A stretch of DNA of 64,000 nt from Diprion similis (lineage: Eukaryota; Arthropoda; Insecta; Hymenoptera; Diprionidae). Below are positions 13,489 to 25,319 of this stretch, piece by piece; within the stretch, counting starts at the first letter, position 1; each line of letters starts with the position of its first letter. The notes below the pieces were generated by a model. That model worked only from the letters and a program-made list of their open reading frames with translations, had not been told where the DNA came from and ran no database searches. Location of the stretch: the NCBI RefSeq assembly GCF_021155765.1, contig NC_060105.1, forward strand, positions 7,047,001-7,111,000, in the 5' to 3' direction. A program made the translations under genes and the position numbers.

Positions 13489-14667
13489 TTGTGAAGTTTA
13501 AAAGGAATTACAGTTACAGTTACGAATTATTCGATCGACTTTGCTGTCGCGATTTGTGACTGATTAAACTGCCTTGGTATGCTTCAACCGACACGTTATA
13601 CGCTGTTGAAGTCAAGTCGCATTTTCAATTTACTCTTAATTACACAAACCTGCACTTCCTCCGTTAGCGTTCACGCTGCAACTGGCTACCACATGGAGGT
13701 CTACAAGTATACTTAAAATACTTTGATGGTAGCGTTTACTTACGGACGGACGGAGCCGAGCATGTACTACATCAAACACACATACCCACGAGCACGCGGG
13801 AGTTTCTAATAATGGACGCTTTATGAGAGGACAAGTCTACGACAGAGCAAACAGTGTTCACGGCGACGAACGGCAGTGAGAAGAAAGATTGATACGCCGA
13901 TCAGAGAGGATTGTATTAGCACACTTATCCTCAAGGCATAATATGCTGGATACTGTTCATCGCTTTATTCAAGTCGTTCAACATTTCCTGCCAGAGACTG
14001 CAACACTTTGTAGCCAAAGCTTGCAAGAGGATTTAAGGACAGTGAAGGAACAGGTTCAAGATCATTGACGAAATTTTAACACTGAAAGTAATTCGCTTAA
14101 GGTGAACTTTATTTTGAGAACCAGTTACAGGGTAGTGGTGAATTGTGAACTGCGAAAACATCAACACATTCATACTACAATCTGAACTCAAGCTATTTCT
14201 AAAACACGTGTCAGAGCTATAATTTGTTACATCGATTACAATTTCAAGGCAACATCACACCAAAGTTCAATTGTTGCAATATCTTTCGATCGGAACCTCG
14301 ATTACAAAAAAGGTGGGATGACCATCTGATGCATAAAATAATAAATGGGTCTGTGTAGTCAGTCCTATCGAATATTTTGTGAAAACACTATGGAAAATCC
14401 TTGGGTGTATCTTTGCTCTTTTCGACTGTCAACAGTACGTCTTTGCATTTTACAACCCCTAATTCTAGGTTGCAATTTTTTACAACCACTATTAACTAAA
14501 TTTGTAGTGGCTACCGTGAAACACCAGTTATCAGAGATCACAATATAACAAAGTTAAATCCGTCGGAATAAGAGGCTTGTGCTATAATCTTGACTCACTT
14601 GTTTCTACACTGTTCAATAATCTAATTTGTTACATTCACTGTGAACTCGAATCAAGGGTGATGAAAT
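13489..14667. other. Upstream region of ADAMTS and downstream region of the ionotropic receptor
   Basis: No coding frame of note was found. It should contain the ADAMTS 5' UTR and promoter and the receptor's 3' UTR, but I could not fix a transcription start or polyadenylation site. Confidence 0.4.
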
Positions 14668-16398
14668 TTAATTTTTACCGTACCGTTTGACCAGAATTTC
14701 AATAACAAATGTGACAATACTACATGCCCATCCGACGTAAAGTATGACAGCGACGTCTTTGAAGTCTGACATATCGAATGTGTTACGGTCAGATTCGACA
14801 GAACCAATTTCATGATTCCGATAATGGACAAGTGGGTACAGGTAATTACCAGATTGAAAAACCCTCCGGGACACGTTCACCATTTTCTTAAAAACATCTT
14901 CGTTTGCATTTGTGTAAATCATACCGGGCGACGTTCCGATTGGTTCTTTAATTTTGGTGAACGGTTTAAAATCGAACCTATTGTTGAATGTTTCCTTGTC
15001 CAAAGTGAAAGCAAATGGTCGCCAGGATGTATTAGCAAGTAATTCTGTGGGATTGATCTGCAAAAGCCAGTTTTTGTCACGCACCATACATTTCTCGCAG
15101 AAATAGTTGTCAATTGTACTGTTGAAGCTGCAAAAGAAATTCCTTGCCTCCGGAAAGCAGTAGACATCAATTTCAGACTCCATCAGATCCAGCAGGGTAC
15201 GGACGTTCTTGCAGGAAACCGGGATCGAAAAGTCAGTTATCAACACAGCGAGGTACCCCTGAATGAGTACGTAAGTAGAGAAGCACCACAACACTAGCAG
15301 AAAACGATGTAACATTTTCTTCGGCGACCAACCGACACTGATTCCGAAAAACATACCGAAGAAATACAGTATAAGTTTGATCCTAGGAAGATGTCGACAA
15401 AGGAACAACATGATAGCGATGTAAGCCATCAATAACGCTGCGTGCCACAACGTGTTTATTCCCAAGGGTCGAAACAAGACATTCTTTCCTTTACAGTTGT
15501 CCGCAATCACGAAAACTCCTTGTTCCATTGTCAGAGAAGAGAATGACTTTGGAGTTGCTATTTTTGGTGCGGCTCGAAAATCAAAAACTATACAGAAACC
15601 GTCCTGGTCAAGAAAATCGAGTAACCGATCTGACGTAACGTTCCAAAAGTATTTCGATGTGAAGTTGAACTGTTTCTCCCACGTGCCCATCAACTCTTCT
15701 ACAATGCCGCCCGGATTATCGGTTTTTCTCTCAACGTATGGTGGACGATGGGTCATTATAACGGTCACTTTCACGATAGCCTTGTCAGGCCCGGTGACTT
15801 TAGAATTGGTGCTTGGTACTCCGTGGTTGCAAATGTTCAGTTTCTCGAAATTTCTGGCACTCCAAATTCGAGGGACTTTGACAGGGGTTCCAAACACTTG
15901 CAACTCGCCTTTAAACAAGCCTATAAATATAATTCCCAACGCTTTGTCGACTCGCCAGTCTCCGGGAATCTTAGCCCTGATGTAGTTCGCGAGATCAAAA
16001 CGAGTCAGGTTCAAATGCACCAAAACGACGTATTGCATCTCTGACTCGGCGACCCGAAAATGCTGGAACGTTATTTTAAGGTCTACCTCTGTGTTCGCCA
16101 GGTATATACCGACTCTGTCAAATGCTTGGTTCTCGTATCTGGGACGGTCCATGGTGTACTTGGTCATCACGTACAGCTGAGTCTGTGACTGGTTAGAAAA
16201 GTGGGTAACCAGGAGATCCGCCTGCCAGGATCGCGACGCTGGAATTACGAGACTGACACTGATGCAATTGGGGCAGATTTTCTCAATTATGACAGACGCG
16301 CAGGTCGTCATTTTTTTGAAACGTTCTCTATGGTCTCCATAGCCAGCGGTGAAAATTGCACCGAAGAAACAGAGGTAGGACAAGATTTTCAAAATCAT
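14668..16398 (-). CDS. Divergent ionotropic receptor (IR), intronless
   Basis: A single open frame of 576 residues begins with a hydrophobic signal-like segment (1-20). An extracellular part follows with several N-glycosylation sites. The S1 ligand-binding half lies at about 210-300, with GGIVEELMGTWEKQFNF resembling the S1 start of iGluR-related receptors. The channel core comes next: TM1 (about 315-334), a pore segment (about 342-357, ending GISVGWSP) and TM2 (about 365-387). The S2 half lies at about 395-545 and TM3 at about 549-570 precedes a short cytoplasmic tail. The SYTANL motif of true glutamate receptors is absent (YLAVLITDF stands there), as is usual for divergent insect IRs. Such receptors act as chemosensory cation channels with IR25a/IR76b-type co-receptors (family knowledge); the ligand is unknown. 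The lack of introns, the length and the open pore region suggest an intact gene. Confidence 0.88.
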   Translation of the reverse strand: MILKILSYLCFFGAIFTAGYGDHRERFKKMTTCASVIIEKICPNCISVSLVIPASRSWQADLLVTHFSNQSQTQLYVMTKYTMDRPRYENQAFDRVGIYLANTEVDLKITFQHFRVAESEMQYVVLVHLNLTRFDLANYIRAKIPGDWRVDKALGIIFIGLFKGELQVFGTPVKVPRIWSARNFEKLNICNHGVPSTNSKVTGPDKAIVKVTVIMTHRPPYVERKTDNPGGIVEELMGTWEKQFNFTSKYFWNVTSDRLLDFLDQDGFCIVFDFRAAPKIATPKSFSSLTMEQGVFVIADNCKGKNVLFRPLGINTLWHAALLMAYIAIMLFLCRHLPRIKLILYFFGMFFGISVGWSPKKMLHRFLLVLWCFSTYVLIQGYLAVLITDFSIPVSCKNVRTLLDLMESEIDVYCFPEARNFFCSFNSTIDNYFCEKCMVRDKNWLLQINPTELLANTSWRPFAFTLDKETFNNRFDFKPFTKIKEPIGTSPGMIYTNANEDVFKKMVNVSRRVFQSGNYLYPLVHYRNHEIGSVESDRNTFDMSDFKDVAVILYVGWACSIVTFVIEILVKRYGKN

Positions 16399-16927
16399 CC
16401 CTGATCAACCGAATACCGTTCGGTAACAGTAAATGCACTGCATAGAAACCTAAGCCCTACTGGTGACTTTCCCACCAGAAGCTTACCAGTTGCGTCATAT
16501 TCTTACCACCTCATCGAGTATTCCACTTTACAACCCATCATTAGGGCCAATTATTATGCACACTCGACAGTGACAAAATCATTGTTTGAAGCATCACTGC
16601 TGGTGATACAGGCCTCAGGTTATTCTCGTGTTTGCTGTGTTGTGCAAGCTTTAAACACAAGGTGATAGTCTGCCGTTTCGAAAAACTCCTAAACGACCTA
16701 CTGCAAGTGAACTCGCTATTCCAATCGATAAGAAAATGTGACGAGAAGGTACCAATTGTGAAATTTTACCAACGTGGTTAAATAACCTTACGACACTTTC
16801 TCTAGGTCACATGCCTTCCCTGATAGTTTGACAAAAGGTTCCCCTGGCAACACCTAATTGTAATTCAAAAACTGGTGAAACCATTTTGAGACAACCATGA
16901 TGGTGGAAATTTAGTTTATTTTAACTG
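16399..16927. other. Spacer between the ionotropic receptor and the Ly6-like gene
   Basis: Both flanking genes lie on the minus strand, so this 529-base gap holds the receptor's promoter and the Ly6-like gene's 3' UTR. An AATAAA on the minus strand (plus 16915-16920) lies 8 bases past the Ly6 stop codon. No coding signal was seen. Confidence 0.45.
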
Positions 16928-17944
16928 TCACGATGGATACATAATGGCGGTCAGTAGTCCTTGGACTACCAGAGCAGGGAAAAGTCCTATTCTGTTTGTC
17001 GACAGATCCGATGCTCTTCCTTTTCCGGTGTTGCACAGTGATTTCTCGCAGCAAGCTGTGCAGGCGTACAATTTTGTTCGCTCTCCGATCACGATGCAGC
17101 CAGCCTCACATTTGTTTGTACAGTTCCTCTCCAAGGACCACATCATTGGTATTGAAGTTGAATTCTCGGTGCTCGTTGTGTACGAAACCCTTTTCACCTG
17201 CAGGTAATAAATCAATTTTTAACTATACGGTACTTGACATACATCGCTTCAAAGTTTCATTACGCATATTTATACTGTTAAATTATTGTTTAAAATTTTT
17301 TCCACCAGAGGAAAGTCGTGCCGATAGTCATATAACTTCGCGAAAGAGTAACCCCACTAAAATTTAAGCCAATCTAGCTTGAGACCCACTCGAACTTTGG
17401 ATAACTTTGTAATTTATCTTTGAAGAAGAAGGCAGAAGGCTCTTCTTCAAAACCACCACCGCCACACTCACCGTGCAAATGCGCTTATCATCTTTGCATT
17501 TCTGCATCAGAGAACTGTGGTTGCCAACGAGATCGACGCACTTCTCACCGTCATCCATCGTGTCGCATTGGTAGCACCAGAGGTCGTTCGGTCTCTCGGA
17601 AGCTGCGTGAGTCCGATGCAATTCCTTGGACATCAGTTGGCCTGCAAGATAAGTAAATGAATAAAAGAATATTTGACATTTTCTGGCTGCTCTATGTTTA
17701 AAATTTGAAGAAACAATTTGAAGAAATTATAAATATCCAATAAAAATCCCAATTAATTCATAAACAAAGCGGCACATCTCATAAAATTTTTGATTATAAA
17801 TGAACACGAATAGATCTGGTCAGAAAGCGTTTATATTACCGATTGTTTGTTCACGTGACAATAATGGACCGACTCACCGTTCGATATGGCAAAAAGCATA
17901 GCGAAGATGGAGATGAACATGACGACGCAGTTTTCACGGTTCAT
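16928..17944 (-). CDS. Ly6/uPAR-like GPI-anchored protein (quiver/sleepless-type three-finger domain)
   Basis: Three exons join in frame: 17944-17878, 17641-17472 and 17197-16928 (TGA), giving 168 residues. The first exon encodes the start and a hydrophobic signal peptide (CVVMFISIFAMLFAISNG). The mature part opens with the Ly6 hallmark LWCYQC (about 43-48). Cysteine pairs continue through KCEAGC and ACTACC to the closing SLCNTG, the C-C-x-x-x-x-C-N signature of three-finger Ly6 domains. N-x-S/T sites are present (NHS, NST). The last 20 or so residues are hydrophobic after a small-residue stretch, as expected for a GPI-attachment signal. Insect members act at the cell surface in septate junctions, ion-channel or nicotinic-receptor modulation, or sleep control. 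Nothing here shows which. Splice phases are 1 and 0. Confidence 0.85.
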
Positions 17945-20900
17945 GATTCGACGCCAGTCCTTCGTGAAGGCTAGTATCCGTCAAACTCAGATTTCCTTCG
18001 GCGCGTTATCATCTTCCCAAATCAAACACTGCGACAGAGTAATTCCATCCGGAGGCTGTGGTCCGCCATATTGGGACGCGAAACGCATGCGTCGCTCTTG
18101 CGCGAGGAATAATTTTCTCGGTTCTAATATCTCCCTCGCGTTTTCCCTCTCCCTCCGTCACTCTGATATAAACTTTATTCCACCACCCCCGTCTAAAATC
18201 GATGACAAGAAATTGAGCTTCTTCGCAATTCCTGCAGTATAAATGCCCAGATCTCGGTACAAGGACGAATCTACCTGTACAAGATGTCTCCTTTTGAACA
18301 AGGACCAGACACTCGGGAGCTGGAAAATTTCCATGCGTTGAATTATTGATCCTTATATATATCTATACATGAGGTCACTGACGCATGTTTTTGCACAATT
18401 TCTCGCATCGCTTCCTCCTAATGACGTAAAAACTTGCAACACTGACGTGCCAGACTGACAACGATTCAGCGGTGGTCAAAACTGTAAGCCCTCGTTCGAT
18501 TTCGGACAAGAAACTTTTTTTTTCACGCAATTTGAAAAGATTTCGCGACGGTGAATATTTATCGGTTGCGAGTATCTTTCTTCTTCTTTCAAATTGAAAT
18601 ACGATTCAGCCGGGATGTGAAATCCAAAAATCCAATCTCCTGCCTCACCCCCCATTCTTTACGTCAACAAAGGTAATTATTTACCGTCCTGGCAAAAATG
18701 ATTCTCTCCGATGTTTCGAAGATGAGAAAATAACTTGTTAACTCTATTTACTTTTATCAATATCATCCACTTTTACCTAACCGTTATTTTCTAGAAATGA
18801 AAGCAACATGTTTCGGACTTATTAGACGTCTGAACCCTTTGACCCTGTAAACTGTAAGTTACCATTCGGAAGATCGTCAAGGCATGATTAATTAAAGAGA
18901 AAGTGGTTATTCCTCTAAAAGAGCTTTTCCTTTGAGTCAGAGCTTGGAGTTAATTAAATAAAAAAAGTTCAACCAATCAATTTTGTAAATATGAACCCTC
19001 GGAAAAGCAACAAAAAAATAGTCGTTCTTGTAAGAACTTTCTTAAATAATTCCAAATAAAAAGGGTAACGTAAGAACAGAGTTCACCAATCATTTTGAAG
19101 ATTGCTGATTTCTATTTTTAACACTGTTCCGTGAATTTATTTCCCATTTTCCGTCGTCGGGTTTTATTCTATGAAACCTTGGCTAATCGAACGTAAATCA
19201 GAAATGCCGGAGGAGAAAGAGGAAAAAAGGGGGAAGTGACTGCAATAAAAACTCACCCATTTGGAAGGAGAGGTTTATGTATACATATACATACATAAAA
19301 TATATATAAATGGCCGGGAAATAAATGGAGAATCTGATAGCGTTTTCAAATTCTTCCTACGTAGGCCTCGAATCCCCAAGTTCATGGTAATTGTCTCTGA
19401 CAACCCTGCACACACACCCCCGATTAACTATACATATTTATTTCCCCGGCAAAACGAAAATTTCGCTGAGTATCCGAGCGAGAATCTCATCACCAAATCA
19501 ATATTTTACCTTTAAAGATGTTCGAGTTTCTAAAATTTTTGTATACACGCAAGATTGGCAAACCAGATAATCAGTTTTCACCCTTTTTCAGTGCACCTCG
19601 TTGATTGCAAGTGAGCATAACATTTGTAATCATTATCTCGGTCAAATGAAATATTATTACTAATGGTTATCATTTCGTATCCTAAACAGGTTTATTTAAT
19701 AATTGAAACACATAAAAGTTCGAGCAATAATTCATGACGGCCAATTTATTTCATTTGTAAATTGTGACACAGGATTCACGATAAATCGTTCATTCAGAGC
19801 TTTGCGTATGATTCCCAAAACTCGAACGTATATTGAATGGACGATGAAATTTGATACACTCGTTGTATATAGCGTCTCGTCGTCGTGGACCATAAAATCT
19901 TTGAAATACGTTCATTGAGTATATTTAACACGTCAAATTATGTCCCAATACTTGTAATGTTACCTACTCTGTTCTCTACTGCGAACACGTGTTAAAGGGC
20001 TCATGAAATTCTCGTTCCGTCAATATAACACAGTATGTAACAATGCTCGTCACAATGCGGAGCAACCATTACGGGATGAACTAATTCGCGCTGTGCTGTG
20101 GTCGGAACCAACACTGCCGATTTCAATTTGTCAGGCTGATAATGAACCGTGAATAGTGGGGCTTGACCGTGGCCATGTGGTCAGGCTATATGGCCATCAT
20201 GATGGATGACCCTCAATGCGGCGGAACGATAACGGACATTTTGATATGGTTGATTGGTTGAGAACGGAGTTTTTTCTCGAAAAATTCTATAATTACTTCG
20301 AGGATAAGTTTTTCGCTGTTTTCCGAAAGCCTAAAAAACGTGTCAGTCTTAACGCAAAAATAACATTTACACGATTCGATGGTAATAACGAGAACCAGGG
20401 CTTGTCGAGGAATTTTTTGCACCGTTGATATATGAAACACACTGCAGAAAATCGTCGAGTATAGCTCGAGCCACGGAAAATTAACTTCTTTGTCCGAGGA
20501 TTACTCTTTACCCTTTTCGTTTTTCTTTTTTTTTTTTTTTTTATAACTCGGTGTTATAATATTTATTTTCACTGACCCCTGACATGTGAATTTTATGAAT
20601 AAAAGTTACGCTTTCAATACGATTCCAGCGGCTGCTGCACCCGCAGACTTTTCAACTTCACCGGTACCCCTGGGATTATTACAAACGTAATGAAATTGCA
20701 AAATTTTGCTCCTCTAACGGACCCAGCTGGCAATTTAGAACCCCTAATGAAGAACCAATTTCTCGCTCTGCACCCAGCTGATATAGTACGCACAACATGA
20801 CTGTGCTGTTCTCTGAGGGACACCGCAACTTCTAATTAGAATATATGTACTGTGAACAGGAGAGGAGTCTACTCTGCATGGTGAAAACGACGCATCCAGA

Positions 20901-22953
20901 CCGCCTACGCACCCTCAAACTGAACAGGAAGTCCCGAGAAAGTCTGCAATGCAGTTCTGTGTCGTACAGTCTGAAATCGTGCCAGCAGGTTGATCGAATA
21001 ACCATCGATGACTACAGTGCTAATCTTGTGGCTGAATGGACTTATTACAATTACATGAGAAATGGAATTAGGTTAGGTGGATTATATTTTAACACTTAAG
21101 GTGAGTGTTGCAATTGTTGACCTTTTTTGGTTGTATTTGTTTGATCCTTAGTTCTAAAATTATCAAAAAATGAATTTGGAGTGTCTAATCTAGATCTTCT
21201 ATAGCGAATCGTTTCAGTAATTGAGAAATTCACGATTTTTACCGTAAATTTATAATTTTGGAAAATAAAAGGTTCAACAATTGGCTCTAAGCGTGTCAAT
21301 AACTGGTACACTTACCTTAACTTGATTTATTATCATTTTTTAAATACACCCAGGTCATCTGCAATTAACATTGGGATTTTTTTATTAACAATACTTTTCA
21401 CAAGGAATTATTTCAGTGTGCAGAACATTATATAATATACATACATTGTTAGTGCAGTATCATAAAATTTCACAAATGGTAAGCCCTTGGAATAATGATC
21501 ACTGATAACCGTGCTTTAATTACGGCGCCTCTGGCGAATACGTGACTCTTTCGCATTCACCTCGCAATTTATAACTGATCGCGTCTATGTCATCATCTTT
21601 ATAATTTCACGAATGGAATATTTCCATGGTGGGCAGTTTTTGGTGGCAACCAGCTTTTCGTGGGTTGATTTAACTCATTTTTTAATCCATTCCAAAAGCC
21701 GATCTTTAAGTACTGCGAAAAAAATTCCGACCTAATTATTTGTTTATGGTAAGAAAAAGTGAATTAAAGAGTTATAAAATTGGCAGTAATTTTTGCACAG
21801 GTAAGAATGGTGTCAATTAGAGTGAGAGAGCGATAAAACGATTTGAGATGACGTTCTCGGATCTACTTGCTATTTCGGAAGATATTGGAAACCGACGTTT
21901 TGGCATTAACACTTCGGCAAAGTACGGTATGTATAATGTGTCTCATAGTCTGTACATTTTTGCAAGAAAATAGCGGTTTAAGGAGGCAAAAGCCGGCCTC
22001 GCGTCTCCTTAACTCTTAGTACACGCGCGATGTTGAAAATTATTAACTTAGTAAGAGCGAAGCAACGACGCGCAGCGAAGTTGGCACTCAAGTTGTGACG
22101 CTGTTATCGCTCCTTCATCTTCTCTCCGAGGACATTTTCCTCTCCCTTGTTTCAGTCCGTATCTGTTTGCATCTCCAGAGCTATATCTGTATCCATATTC
22201 CTCTCTTCTCTCCGCACGCGCTGAGTGGTTGGAAGAAAATGAGAAACGTTTTAAATATAAGCTTCCCTCGAACCTCAACAATCAATATCTCGCTCTGCTC
22301 GCGAATTTTGACAAGTATAAAAGAGTGCCGTGAAAAAATTAAAGCTTTGTGTCGCAAAAAAGGATGTCATTTCTACAGTTTTCATCTTTTTTTGAAACCA
22401 AACCCCAACTTTCCAAGGCCGCAAAGTTTGCGCTTATTGCAATTAAACCGATTGTGGTGCGAAAATAATCAGAAGCGAGTGATCCGCGTGTAAAAAGCTG
22501 AGTTCGAACCAAGTTGAAAAATCTTTGAGCAGTTGCGTAACGCATGAAATTTTTTACTTATTCACGACTATTCCTGATACATACCAATTACATCGGCGTG
22601 CATAAATCCCTACAAATTACGGTTACAAAAAAACTATAATCCGAATGACCGTATTAAAAAAAAAATAGTAAGACATACTAGAATTTTCAATAACAACTAA
22701 AAACATCAATTTCATTTTATAATAGTCATAAATAAATAGAATTTTCTCTCAGTGCGGTATTTACTTTCAGGGTGAAAATAAAAAAAGTATATTCAGGTTC
22801 ATCATTCTCTCGAGTGAAAATTACCATTCGATCGAACAACCTTCGAGGGATGAAATTTATTCAAAAATATGCACGAATTGAACTGGGCTTTTACAATCGA
22901 TCGGGGACGGGCACATTATTTCAAGTCATAAATGCGGCTCCATACGAAAAAAA

Positions 22954-22987
<34 letters not shown>

Positions 22988-23719
22988 GGTAGCCACGACG
23001 ATGGCTTAGTTTCTATATCTTCGCTGCGGCGGCCTGCACCTGCACGACAAGTTGTTCAGGGGTGAATAGCCGAGGCCAAAAATCGATCCTGTCGACTTAC
23101 ACGTTACACAGCGAGTCGGAATTAGCTTTTCCACCCCCTAGTCAAACAGACTCGGCTATGATTTGGCATAATCGAACTTGGCTGTTGGCAGTTTATTCCT
23201 TTATCTGTATATTTTTTCAGACATCATTCAAAACGTTCTTTTCAGCACCGTTTTTTTGTTTTTTTGTTTTTATTTTATTTTGTATTCAATTACAATCACC
23301 CGGTGGTCTCAAAAAAATTAAGGATAAATAATTCTGCTGCTATAATTTTAACCAAATTATTATATACTATAATGTACGTACTGTTCGTAGGTATCATTAA
23401 TAAGAGCCAAGTAGATTCTGCTACACGTTTTATCACTTTAAGTATGCTCTCTGACTTGCCAAGGTACAGAAAATGCCGATCCATACTGCCTTTTCTAAGT
23501 CGCGAACTGTGCAGCGGGTAATTTGATTTTCGAAATTGGCCGGTACATAGAATTCCGAACAATCGGGTTACCCGCAGAGGGAAGGATTCTCAGCCTCTTT
23601 TGAAGAGGTAATTTTTATTAAATCACCAGATCCGTGACGCTCTGTATGCTTATACATATAACCTGCGACTTTTTCTCTCTGCCTTCTCGTCCCGTCGATT
23701 CCGTTTTTAATCTACATTC

Positions 23720-23720
<1 letters not shown>

Positions 23721-23752
<32 letters not shown>
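23721..23752. repeat. (ATT)n microsatellite
   Basis: About ten uninterrupted TTA/ATT units are followed by a TTTAT-rich tract. Confidence 0.9.
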
Positions 23753-24471
23753 TTATTTATTTATAATTTTTTTTTTCTCTGTCGACAGGATGAAATTAGT
23801 GATTAATTAGTATTATATCCACAGGCAAGAGGAGATGCCTTTCAGGCGAGTAAATTTCGCGTGGAGTTTTTTTTTCTTTCCTTCTTTCCTTCTGTCGTTC
23901 TTTTTTTTTCTACATCAACGACGAAGTTTATCAACCCATTGCCAACGTGACACGCAGACTTTTCCTTTCAATCCATGATCGATGTCAGTCACACACAGTT
24001 CATTTTACAAGCTCGAGTCAGACGCACATCAGACTGTATCAACGGATAATAATCGGTAATTTGATAAGATATATATATATATATATACCTATTCTTTTCT
24101 CCGTTTTTATCTCTTCTACTTTGCCATTTTATGCGTCATGCATATGTAAACTCAACGATACACGTAAGCTCGCATATTTTAGCTACCTGCTCGAAAATAT
24201 TCGCATATAAACCACTAGAATGGGGCAAAATAATAAAAAAGAAAGACGGTGGCAGTCTTGAATCGAGAATTTAGAGTCAGACGTTCTTACTTACTTATGC
24301 TAAATAAACGTGAGATTTTCAGTACTCCAATATTTTTGTTGTAACGATGTAGATGACGAAGTTTTCATTCGAACAACTCTAAGCACTTCAAGTAAGTAGT
24401 TATATCAAATTTCACCTTAATAATAATGAAACCATCGAACAGATCATTAAAATATCAGACATCCACTTCGA

Positions 24472-24480
<9 letters not shown>

Positions 24481-24522
<42 letters not shown>
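24481..24522. repeat. (TA)n microsatellite
   Basis: A perfect AT dinucleotide run of about 42 bases, the longest of many TA runs in the window. Others lie at about 87-117, 4841-4865, 34326-34358, 37383-37409, 41589-41619 and 45918-45948. Confidence 0.9.
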
Positions 24523-24524
<2 letters not shown>

Positions 24525-24899
24525 CTCTCGTATAAAAAATACTCTCCAGAAATAACAAATTCAACACAATATACTTAATACATTTCTAACAAGCAATATT
24601 AATTGCGTACGATATAATTTTTTATACAAACTTGTTTTCGTTGCAGAAAATGCCACAAATATTACAGTTCAGTTATTAAAATTCTGTATAATAATAAAAA
24701 ACATGTCAAGTAAGCCAAAGATTAAAATGAATACACACATAAGCTTTTAGATTTTTATAATAATCGATAGAAAATGAAATTGTCATCTCTGAAGTAGATA
24801 TCCGAATATAGCTTGCTTTTCTGTACTTTGACAGTTGAATTTTTTTCCCTCCGAACGAATTTCGAAAAATATATAATATACCTGTGTACGTTCGTACAG

Positions 24900-25190
24900 C
24901 AAAATTCCAGGGAAGCAACACGTGAACCGTCGGGGGAGAGAGAAAATCCGGTGACTCCTGAGGGATCCCACCCCCCACCACATCCACCACCGAGCCCGGC
25001 ACCCCCGGTAAACGTAACGACGGACAGACGAAGAGACAGAAGTACGCGGTGCGTAGCGGTTGCGTGCGGGGGTGGGTCAATGACGGGGGAAGGGGCGGAG
25101 GGGGCGCCGGGACGCCGACAAGCTCGCAGTACCGTCTCGACCACCGTCGCTGTTCACGTGCCGGCTTCCCAGCGTGTTTATTCCAATCGG
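24900..25190. promoter_or_regulatory. GC-rich island, possible promoter or first-exon region
   Basis: This block of about 290 bases is clearly richer in G and C than its surroundings, with many CpG steps and C-rich then G-rich runs. It is followed by a GA-repeat tract (about 25252-25300). Open frames exist on both strands but consist of proline/arginine-rich low-complexity peptide, which the composition alone produces. In insects such islands often mark transcription starts with GAGA-type sites. No flanking gene tells which strand, and no exon could be tied to it. Confidence 0.3.
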
Positions 25191-25319
25191 ATATCGTGCT
25201 GTCAATTATTTGGAAAAATATTATTACAGAACGAGAATTGAGGTGAATGATAGAGAGAGAAAGAGAGAGTGAAAGAGAGAGAGCGAGAGCACGAGGGGGG
25301 AGAGGAATCTGGAAGGAAT

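Larger units (their letters stand above)
17945..24880. other. Non-coding stretch upstream of the Ly6-like gene
   Basis: No exon could be supported in this stretch. It holds the Ly6 promoter side (17945-18300, relatively GC-rich), a pure A tract at about 22955-22985, an ATT trinucleotide run at about 23721-23752, TA runs at about 24070-24087 and 24481-24522, and a weak inverted repeat (21091-21121 with 21291-21324). The open frames are short and show no protein-like conservation that I can recognise. Confidence 0.45.

Noticed and set aside
15452..15985. Plus-strand open frame of 177 codons
   Set aside because: Antisense shadow of the ionotropic receptor, with no splice sites or protein-like features.
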